The notes under the pieces are model-generated. The model saw nothing but the letters and a program-made list of their open reading frames with translations, was not told the origin of the DNA and searched no databases. A program made the position numbers and the translations under genes. DNA of 5,725 bases from Candidatus Aenigmatarchaeota archaeon. GTDB lineage: Archaea > Aenigmatarchaeota > Aenigmatarchaeia > QMZP01. The stretch is from positions 916,052 to 921,776 of the forward strand of contig CP070801.1 of assembly GCA_020343575.1 (NCBI GenBank). Direction: 5' to 3'. This document shows positions 1 to 5,690 of the stretch, piece after piece. The stretch's first letter is position 1, and every line of letters starts with the position of its first letter.

Positions 1-416
1 AATCCGCCTCCTACATGGCAAGGTACATAGCAAAGAACATAGTGGCTGCAGGCCTTGCGGACAGATGTGAGATTCAGTTATCCTATGTGATTGGTGGAAC
101 AGAGCCCCTGTCAGTGATGATAGACACATTCAAGACAAACAAGGTTCCTGTGGAAAAGATACTGGAGGTCGTAAAAAAGCATTTTAATCTGATGCCATCA
201 GGGATGATAAAACAACTGGATTTGCAGAGACCGGTATACAGAAAGACCTCGGTTTTCGGACACTTTGGAAGGGAAGACCCGGACTTCACATGGGAAAAGA
301 CAGACCTGGCAGAAACCCTGAGAAGGGAAGCGGGGCTCGAATCCCGGAAAGAGACGGAAACTCCTCGAGAAGAAGAAAAGCCTGCAGAAGAGAAAAAAGA
401 GGTCATAACATACTAA
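1..416 (+). CDS. metK: S-adenosylmethionine synthetase, C-terminal part (5' truncated by window edge)
   Basis: This enzyme makes S-adenosylmethionine from methionine and ATP in the cytosol. The frame is already open at base 3 and reads SASYMARYIAKNIVAAGLAD, which matches the conserved start of the bacterial-type MetK C-terminal domain (E. coli: SAAYAARYVAKN). Other family signatures are CEIQLSYVIGGTEP, VYRKTSVFGHFGRE (the G-H-F-G-R motif) and FTWEKTD. The visible part covers roughly the last 110 residues of a family that is usually about 380-400 long; the ATP-binding and catalytic lysine regions lie upstream. Most archaea use a different, archaeal-type synthetase, so this form in an archaeal-looking context suggests transfer. 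The final ~25 residues, after AGLESR, are a Glu/Lys-rich tail that E. coli MetK lacks. The ATG at base 15 is an internal Met, not the start. The gene ends in TAA. Confidence 0.95.
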   Translation, partial: SASYMARYIAKNIVAAGLADRCEIQLSYVIGGTEPLSVMIDTFKTNKVPVEKILEVVKKHFNLMPSGMIKQLDLQRPVYRKTSVFGHFGREDPDFTWEKTDLAETLRREAGLESRKETETPREEEKPAEEKKEVITY

Positions 417-455
417 ACTAATAAACTAGAATATCAAATTATTTACCAAGATTCT
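417..455 (+). promoter_or_regulatory. Short AT-rich gap; possible weak promoter of the VTT-protein gene
   Basis: This 39-base gap is AT-rich. A TATA-like stretch (CTAATAAACTA, about 418-428) lies around 30 bases before the ATG at 456, which would fit a leaderless archaeal transcript. No Shine-Dalgarno-like purine run precedes the ATG. The match is weak, and co-transcription with metK is equally possible. Confidence 0.25.
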
Positions 456-944
456 ATGTTTCAGGGGTTTCTCTTGTGGGTTCAGGCCTTTGTTTTGGAG
501 TATGGATTAACAGGAACTTTCATAATTGCGCTTCTGGAATCCTTCATATTCCCGGTTCCCACTGCTGTTATAATAGCTCCAACCACAGGGTTTGGTCTAG
601 ACCCCCTCACTGTAACGATAGTCGCTACTATTGGCTCTGTCCTTGGAGCCCTTGTTGGATATAGTCTCGGCCTCTATCTCGGGCACCCCGTGGCGGAAAG
701 GTTTTTCAAGAAACACATACCAAGGGTTGAGAGATGGTTTGACAAGTACGGGGCATGGGCAGTTCTTATAGCGGCTTTCACTCCAATACCCTTCAAGGTT
801 TTCACTTGGTGTGCAGGAATATTTAGGATGGATATAAAGAAATTCATTCTGGCATCAGTTATAGGGAGATTCTTCCAGTTTTTGATAGCTGCCTACGCGG
901 GAAGCCTGATCGGGCCTTGGATACTAAGCTTTTTCGGGGTTTAA
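456..944 (+). CDS. VTT/DedA-family membrane protein, YqaA-like
   Basis: This is a 162-residue integral membrane protein of the DedA/VTT (SNARE-associated, PF09335) superfamily. The hydrophobic segments lie at about residues 8-45, 50-76, 100-122 and 130-160. The first carries E28 and the F-P-x-P motif at 32-35, typical of the re-entrant loop. The second conserved loop is F-T-P-I-P-F-K at 108-114, followed by the glycine at 121 and G-R at 137-138; this pattern is closest to the YqaA group. The length is normal for that group, and the protein looks intact. Bacterial DedA members act as lipid transporters, for example flipping undecaprenyl phosphate or phosphatidylethanolamine. In an archaeon the substrate would have to be another lipid or polyprenyl carrier, which is speculation. 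The ATG at 456 is chosen because the hydrophobic N-terminus begins there and the next start would cut into it. The stop is TAA. Confidence 0.88.
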   Translation: MFQGFLLWVQAFVLEYGLTGTFIIALLESFIFPVPTAVIIAPTTGFGLDPLTVTIVATIGSVLGALVGYSLGLYLGHPVAERFFKKHIPRVERWFDKYGAWAVLIAAFTPIPFKVFTWCAGIFRMDIKKFILASVIGRFFQFLIAAYAGSLIGPWILSFFGV

Positions 945-975
945 TTCTTGTTTATTATAGAAATTTTATTTAATT
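945..975 (+). terminator. T-rich tracts, possible archaeal terminator
   Basis: Directly after the stop of the VTT gene lie several T-rich runs (TTCTTGTTTATT and ATTTTATTTAATT) without a clear hairpin. Archaeal RNA polymerase commonly terminates at such oligo-T tracts. The position before a new promoter-like element supports this, but base composition is the only evidence. Confidence 0.35.
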
Positions 976-983
976 AGCCAACT

Positions 984-1000
984 GTATAATTATATATATG
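984..1000 (+). promoter_or_regulatory. Archaeal-type TATA box for the surface protein gene
   Basis: The run TATAATTATATATAT (985-999) resembles an archaeal TATA box. With the usual 25-27 base distance from box centre to start site, transcription would begin near 1018-1022. That is next to the TTG codon at 1023, which implies a leaderless message, or gives a ~38-base leader if translation starts at the GTG at 1059. The low-complexity AT context lowers confidence. Confidence 0.5.
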
Positions 1001-1022
1001 GTCTACGTTTTGGTCTCAAATT

Positions 1023-3494
1023 TTGTTACACTACAAATTTTCAGGCTTGGGGATAGCTGTGGCGTATGCTAGATACTTCAAGAGGGGGAAGAAAAGGTAT
1101 GGCCCTTTCTACTACAAGAGCGTCAGGATGCCTGACGGGAGAGTAAAGAGTGTATATTTAGGTAAAACCCTACCAAAGGAAGAGACCATCGAAACTGAAA
1201 GAAGATTTACCAGCAGGAATGTGATAATAATAACTCTTCTGGTATTAATAGTTATTGGAGTAACAAGCTTTACAGGCTATATTATTCTCAGGCCCATTCT
1301 AGTATATCACACAGAGACTCTTAACATGACTATTAACACAAGTCAGGAATATGACTGGAAGCCACAAAATCTGGGGGAGCTGAACTCCATAAAGCTTTCA
1401 GGCTCTGTGATAGGAAACGGGAGTGTAAGGGTTTACATAAAGAGCCAAGGAAAGAGGTATCTAATTCTCGACAGATCCCTACTCGAGTATAAAAACTCCA
1501 CATTATTTGGTTTCGTCCCATTTGTTAGAGCTGAGAATATAGTAAATACAACGCAAGATATCGTATTAAATTTTGTCGACATCTGTGTCGACACCTGTTT
1601 CCTTACAGATCTGAACGAGAGCTCATATAAATTGGTTTTTGAGATGGAGAATGGGACCATACTGGAGATAATGGAAATAAACTACACGATAGTTGAGATT
1701 GAAGTGGTGGAGGAGAAGACAGAAAAACTCAAGGAGTTAAGAGAAAAAGTGATAAAGCTTTTACCAGAAAAGGATAACTTCAAGATGAACGAGAAGCCAA
1801 GATTCAGGTTCACAATAAACGAGAGCGTGGAACCAGAGGATTTGGGCATGTTCGTTTACGACCCAGATCAGAAACTGTCTGATATGAAAGCAAATGTTTT
1901 GAAAGTGGCTGAAGGAGAGTTTGATATAGAGCTTTCGAAAGTAAGGGCGTTCAGACCCGGAGTATACAGACTGATTATAAGGAAAGAAACTTACGAAGAA
2001 CAGACCGAATTCTTGTGGGGCGTTCTCGCGATAAATACACACAAGTCTATATACCTCGAAAACGAAGAGGCATTCATAGGGATTGCAGTCTTGGACAACC
2101 AGGGCCATATGGTCTGTGATGCAGATGTCACACTGAGTATAATCAACCCCAGAGGTGAAATAAAGAAACTGAGAACATCTGATGGGACAATCGAAGTTTC
2201 TCCAGAATGTAGAGTTTATGGTGTAACAAACCTCCCTGATTACTACACATACTATAGTGTGAGCTTGGCTGGAACTTACACAATGAACTTAACAGCCATA
2301 ACAAGGAACGGTGTAAGAACCATAACAGACACTTTCGAGGTCAAAAAACAAGTAGATTTCGACGTGGAACGAAACGGACCCACTAGAATCTATCCACCTG
2401 CAAAATACAAAATGATTTTTACCATTAAACCAAAAAAGGATTACGAAGGTTCGGTAATAGAATACGTTCCCTCACCTTTTGATATAACACCGCAGAATGG
2501 TTTAACGATAACAGCCGCTGAGGACATTAAAACCCTTACCTGGAATATGAAATTAACAGAAGGATACACTCATGAAGTGGAATATGAATTTGACGCACCC
2601 GATGTTTCTCCATATCTGTTTGTTCTGGGTGCTCTGGAAATTGGTAACTGGAAAGAGGCAAGGCAGTGGATGATTGCAAGCGATGTGCCTGTTGAGGTGG
2701 GTTATTGTCGAAATTTGGACACTGCTGACACTGTTTATGAACTGAACCAGTCCGTTAACAGCAACTCAAGCGCTTGCCTCAACGTTACCGCCAATAATGT
2801 TACGATTGATGGTAAGGGTTACACACTAACCTATGCCATCACAGACACAGGCATAGGAGTAAACTCAAACGGATATAGCCAAATTACCATCAAAAACCTT
2901 ATAGTAACCCAGACCAACACAACAAGAACCAACAGCCCGGCAATCCGTATATATAGTGGCCAGGACAACCAGATAATCAACAACACCATAGACGTGTATG
3001 GAGAAAATTCCCCAGATGCATATAACTACGGTATCCGATTCAGGAACGTAACCAACACCACCATAGTCAACAACACAATAATAACCAGAACAACATGCGA
3101 CTACTGTCATGGAATCTACCTCACAACCGGCAGTCACAACCACACCATAGAACACAACTCAATCACAACAATAGGAGACAACAGCCACGGTATTTACTCA
3201 ACAGGTTCAAGCCAGCAAACCATTTACAACAACACCATAGACATGCAGGACTATTATTCGCGGGGAATATACCTTTACAACTCATCCAACAACATAATAA
3301 ACCAGACCACCATAACCGCAGACCAGCAAGCGGATGTAATGCGGATTGAGCAATACTCCTCCGACAACATCATAACCAACAGCAATATGACAAATCTACT
3401 TGCTGGGGGGTGGGGAATAAGGATAGACACATACTCCGATGACAACAACATAACAAATGTGAACATAACCGTAAAATACTATGCAATAACATAA
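1023..3494 (+). CDS. Large N-anchored surface protein: beta-sandwich domains plus beta-helix; ends at an in-frame TAA
   Basis: The 823 residues read, in order: a basic cytoplasmic segment (about 15-52, with KRGKKRYGPFYYKS and GRVKSVYLGK); one membrane helix (67-89), giving an N-in/C-out anchor; a beta-rich domain with a C-x3-C pair (97-225, C188/C192); a charged helical linker (226-250); two Ig- or macroglobulin-like domains (258-337 and 339-440); a beta-domain beginning near ERNGPTRIYPP and ending EARQWMIASD (443-554), a type I recognise from other archaeal surface proteins; and a right-handed beta-helix from about 556, opening with YCRNLDTADTVYELN and carrying NNTI-type rungs. N-x-S/T sequons are dense: 16 counted in the beta-helix part, suggesting glycosylation. 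No catalytic residues are evident, so adhesion or envelope structure is an inference. The start is uncertain: TTG at 1023 fits a leaderless transcript, whereas GTG at 1059 has GGGGA six bases upstream and gives MAYARYFKRGKK. The TAA interrupts a rung. Confidence 0.85.
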   Translation: MLHYKFSGLGIAVAYARYFKRGKKRYGPFYYKSVRMPDGRVKSVYLGKTLPKEETIETERRFTSRNVIIITLLVLIVIGVTSFTGYIILRPILVYHTETLNMTINTSQEYDWKPQNLGELNSIKLSGSVIGNGSVRVYIKSQGKRYLILDRSLLEYKNSTLFGFVPFVRAENIVNTTQDIVLNFVDICVDTCFLTDLNESSYKLVFEMENGTILEIMEINYTIVEIEVVEEKTEKLKELREKVIKLLPEKDNFKMNEKPRFRFTINESVEPEDLGMFVYDPDQKLSDMKANVLKVAEGEFDIELSKVRAFRPGVYRLIIRKETYEEQTEFLWGVLAINTHKSIYLENEEAFIGIAVLDNQGHMVCDADVTLSIINPRGEIKKLRTSDGTIEVSPECRVYGVTNLPDYYTYYSVSLAGTYTMNLTAITRNGVRTITDTFEVKKQVDFDVERNGPTRIYPPAKYKMIFTIKPKKDYEGSVIEYVPSPFDITPQNGLTITAAEDIKTLTWNMKLTEGYTHEVEYEFDAPDVSPYLFVLGALEIGNWKEARQWMIASDVPVEVGYCRNLDTADTVYELNQSVNSNSSACLNVTANNVTIDGKGYTLTYAITDTGIGVNSNGYSQITIKNLIVTQTNTTRTNSPAIRIYSGQDNQIINNTIDVYGENSPDAYNYGIRFRNVTNTTIVNNTIITRTTCDYCHGIYLTTGSHNHTIEHNSITTIGDNSHGIYSTGSSQQTIYNNTIDMQDYYSRGIYLYNSSNNIINQTTITADQQADVMRIEQYSSDNIITNSNMTNLLAGGWGIRIDTYSDDNNITNVNITVKYYAIT
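1575..1598 (+). repeat. 12-base tandem repeat encoding V-D-I-C / V-D-T-C
   Basis: GTCGACATCTGT is followed directly by GTCGACACCTGT, differing at one base. Both are in frame and encode residues 185-192, creating two cysteines four residues apart in the first extracellular domain. It looks like a small codon-preserving duplication, though chance similarity of a C-x3-C motif is possible. Confidence 0.7.
2697..2790 (+). repeat. Beta-helix opening module, copy 1
   Basis: This segment encodes YCRNLDTADTVYELNQ, then a second cysteine (SACLNV) and NNVTIDGKGY. It caps the first beta-helix right after the sandwich domains. The unit recurs 979 codons later at 5634-5725. The two cysteines could form a disulfide at the cap. 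Confidence 0.75.
2978..2993 (+). repeat. 16-base direct repeat, copy 1 (beta-helix rung)
   Basis: CAACAACACCATAGAC recurs exactly at 3227-3242, 249 bases (83 codons) downstream and in the same frame. It encodes N-N-T-I-D in two different rungs. It is most simply explained by repeat origin within the beta-helix and could support recombination between rungs. Confidence 0.75.
3227..3242 (+). repeat. 16-base direct repeat, copy 2 (beta-helix rung)
   Basis: This is an exact second copy of the sequence at 2978-2993, in the same reading frame and also encoding N-N-T-I-D. Confidence 0.75.
3492..3494 (+). other. In-frame TAA interrupting a beta-helix rung
   Basis: The codons before it read YYAIT and those after it read DSCQRTYIYN, with no frame change, and the frame then stays open for 731 codons. 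When the rung is aligned with its neighbours (for example AIHIRGHGWKVTNTNI, also 16 long), the stop takes the fourth position, where most other rungs have L, I, V or M. A single T-to-A change from the leucine codon TTA would create it. Confidence 0.85.
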
Positions 3495-5690
3495 GACAGC
3501 TGCCAAAGAACGTACATATACAATGTCTACGCAAACGGCGGAGAGCTGCCAGGCATATACGTTCTCACAAGCAACGCTAACGACACAATAGTAAACAACT
3601 CGGTAATGGAAATGGACCGCTCCACACCTTCATCACTAGGAGCCATCCATATAAGAGGACATGGATGGAAAGTGACCAATACAAACATATCAACCACAGG
3701 AACCTATGCAGCAGGCATATACCTAGCTGGTTCAAATAACTTCAACGGAACAAACGTCACAATAAAAACAACAGGCTCGGGAAACTCGGAGGCGATAAGA
3801 ATGTCGGGTTCATCAACAAACAACTACTTTTACGACAGCACAGTAAGCGCCACCAATGATAACGATGTTTTCTTCTATTCCTCTGGTTCAGGAACCCTAA
3901 ACCTAATCAATACCTCAATTGTAGACAGATCTTGGGATGGTTCGGCTACACACACCCTCAATGTATACTGGTACATGGACGCTTATGTAAACTACACCAA
4001 TGGCAGTTCAATGTCCGACTCCACCGTGGCTGCCTGGGACAAGGATGACAACCAAGCCTTTTCAGAATCAACAGGCAGCTCTGGAAAGATTTCAAGACAA
4101 ACCGTTCAGGAATACACCCAAAACAATTCAGGCAGCAATTACTACTCCAATTACACTGTTAACGCCAGCAAGACTGATTATTACACCAACACCACAAGTG
4201 TTAATCTCACAACGAATAAATTACTTTATTTTGCACTCACTGAAATCCAACCCATAAACATAACCCTTAACCTAGATCCCAACCCAGCCAACCCAAACCA
4301 GAACGTAAGCATTTATGGTCATGCTAATCAAACCGATGGAAACAACGTAACCAACAACATTGTAAACATATACATAAATGACTCAATGTATTACCATAAC
4401 AACAACACGGGCCTTTTGGAGAATACGACAGCGTGGTGGAACACAAGCTGGGGATATAGGAAATATATAAAGACAGAATCCTCTGTATCTTCTAACCTGG
4501 ATAACGCAATCATAATGATTAACTTCTCTACAACCAACCTAATATCAGAAGGTAAAATGAGATCAGACTGTGGTGACGTTCGCTTCACAGATTCAAACGG
4601 AAATGAATTGGAATACACACTAGAAACCTCCACCTGCAACTCTCCCAATACAGTGTTCTGGGTGTGGGCTAACCTGACAGGAAGTGCAAACACAACAATA
4701 TATCCATATCATGGCTACATTGTAGCATCACTGAAAACAGATTACACAAACCCAGATAATGATTTAAAATTGTACATGCACTTCGACAAATCAAGTGAAT
4801 ATGAAGAGAATGACACGTTTGTCTATGACTTCAGCAGGAACGGGAACAACGGAACCTGCTCTGGTAGCAGTTGCCCGACTTGGGATTCGAATGGAAGGTT
4901 TGCAGGAGCATTTGATTTTGATGGGAGTGATGATTATTTTGCAGTAGCAGATACGGATGATTTGAATACAGGAGGACCATGGACTAACAGAACGACAATC
5001 CTATGGTTTAATGCGAACAATGTTACCAAAAGACAGGTTCTTTATGAAGAGGGAGCAGGAACACGTGGTTTCAACGTCTACGTTGATGATGGAAAGGTGT
5101 TTGTAGGAGGATGGAATGATGACGCAGGACAGAGTAATTGGCCAGGCACTTTCTTGAACACGACAATCTCAGTAGATACATGGTACTTTGTAGGATTTGT
5201 TTTGGAAAACGGAACAGATAGTGCGGGACCCGATAAATTCAAGGGTTACATAAATGGTTCAGAGTTTGACAGTGGAGACGGAAGGAAGATTTATGCACAT
5301 TCCGCAGATATTGGTATTGGTGCCATGAATGATGGAGCAATGTTCCATAATGGCACTGCAACCGGAAACGGATATTATTTCAACGGCTCAATCGATGAGC
5401 TCAGAATCTACAACCGCTCGCTTTCTGCTGATGAAATTCTATCGATATACAATTCAACTAAGGACTACTATATCGCCAACCACAGCCTTCCCCGAACGGA
5501 TGGCTATGGAAACTACAATTACACCTTCAACGCCAGCACAACAGGCAACTACGAGATAAAGGTCAACACAACATATTATGGGAAATATGCAGAAGCCAAT
5601 GACACATTGATTGTACAGGAAGGTATCACAAAAGTAGTTTATTGTCAAGAATTGGATTCTGAAGACACAGTTTATGAATTAAACAGATAG
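3495..5690 (+). CDS. Downstream part of the surface protein: beta-helix end, split Ig-like domain, DUF2341 and LamG
   Basis: This frame continues the upstream gene after the TAA. The first start codon inside it is the ATG at 3606, which would give a 694-residue product. It has no ribosome binding site, no signal peptide and begins mid-rung, so independent translation looks unlikely. Numbering from that ATG, the order is: remaining beta-helix to about 105; a carboxypeptidase-regulatory-like beta domain (105-213); the first half of an Ig-like domain (DPNPANPNQNVSIYGHA, 216-270); DUF2341 (277-371, WWNTSWGYRKYI and DVRFTDSNG); a LamG/concanavalin A-like domain (387-615, AGAFDFDGSDDYF and SIDELRIYNRSLS); the second Ig-like half (about 632-674, GNYNYTFNASTTGNYEIKV); and the opening of a second beta-helix (YCQELDSEDTVYELNR). 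LamG domains often bind glycans, so attachment to a polymer or cell is plausible but inferred. Confidence 0.75.
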   Translation, partial: DSCQRTYIYNVYANGGELPGIYVLTSNANDTIVNNSVMEMDRSTPSSLGAIHIRGHGWKVTNTNISTTGTYAAGIYLAGSNNFNGTNVTIKTTGSGNSEAIRMSGSSTNNYFYDSTVSATNDNDVFFYSSGSGTLNLINTSIVDRSWDGSATHTLNVYWYMDAYVNYTNGSSMSDSTVAAWDKDDNQAFSESTGSSGKISRQTVQEYTQNNSGSNYYSNYTVNASKTDYYTNTTSVNLTTNKLLYFALTEIQPINITLNLDPNPANPNQNVSIYGHANQTDGNNVTNNIVNIYINDSMYYHNNNTGLLENTTAWWNTSWGYRKYIKTESSVSSNLDNAIIMINFSTTNLISEGKMRSDCGDVRFTDSNGNELEYTLETSTCNSPNTVFWVWANLTGSANTTIYPYHGYIVASLKTDYTNPDNDLKLYMHFDKSSEYEENDTFVYDFSRNGNNGTCSGSSCPTWDSNGRFAGAFDFDGSDDYFAVADTDDLNTGGPWTNRTTILWFNANNVTKRQVLYEEGAGTRGFNVYVDDGKVFVGGWNDDAGQSNWPGTFLNTTISVDTWYFVGFVLENGTDSAGPDKFKGYINGSEFDSGDGRKIYAHSADIGIGAMNDGAMFHNGTATGNGYYFNGSIDELRIYNRSLSADEILSIYNSTKDYYIANHSLPRTDGYGNYNYTFNASTTGNYEIKVNTTYYGKYAEANDTLIVQEGITKVVYCQELDSEDTVYELNR
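4434..5460 (+). other. DUF2341 + LamG cassette inserted within an Ig-like domain
   Basis: The DUF2341 and LamG domains form a contiguous unit. The Ig-like sequence before it stops after its first strands (NIVNIYINDSMYYHN), and its expected remaining strands (TDGYGNYNYTFNAS... to NDTLIV) resume only after the unit. Base composition changes over the same span: A+C is about 70% in the flanking lines (4261-4320 and 5521-5580) but about 42-45% in the LamG lines counted (4921-4980 and 5101-5160). The boundaries are approximate. Confidence 0.6.

Larger units (their letters stand above)
2697..3926 (+). repeat. Parallel beta-helix (PbH1/NosD-like) repeat region, continuous across the TAA
   Basis: Successive rungs of roughly 22-26 residues share the pattern G-I-Y-L-x(6-9)-I-x-N-N-T-I. 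Examples are HGIYLTTGSHNHTIEHNSI, HGIYSTGSSQQTIYNNTI, RGIYLYNSSNNIINQTTI and, after the TAA, GIYVLTSNANDTIVNNSV and AGIYLAGSNNFNGTNVTI. Folds of this kind form long solenoids in surface proteins and polysaccharide-active enzymes. The same pattern on both sides of 3492-3494 shows that the two open frames belong to one solenoid. At DNA level the region is rich in A and C on the + strand. Confidence 0.85.

Noticed and set aside
476..664. Short + strand frame inside the VTT gene
   Set aside because: It overlaps conserved VTT residues in another frame and has a low-complexity, Cys/Trp/His-rich composition.
1761..2108. Antisense open frame of 115 codons
   Set aside because: It lies entirely within the well-patterned sandwich domains of the sense frame, with no start signal or recognisable family.
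2865..3155. Antisense open frame of 96 codons
   Set aside because: It is a shadow of the Asn/Thr-rich rungs: the product is a Val/Tyr/Gly/Cys-rich string without domain character, and the sense frame is well supported.
2978..3242. CRISPR-like or mobile direct repeats
   Set aside because: The repeats are few, in frame and encode the rung motif NNTI; spacing is irregular and there is no leader or array.
3492..3494. Selenocysteine or pyrrolysine recoding of the first stop
   Set aside because: The codon is TAA, whereas selenocysteine uses TGA and pyrrolysine TAG, so neither known system explains it.
4391..4693. Antisense open frame of 100 codons over DUF2341
   Set aside because: The sense strand encodes clear DUF2341 motifs here; the antisense product has no recognisable features.
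3606..5690. Independent gene starting at the ATG at 3606
   Set aside because: The frame is open back to the TAA at 3494 with continuous beta-helix sequence. The ATG lies mid-rung with no ribosome binding site, promoter or signal peptide.
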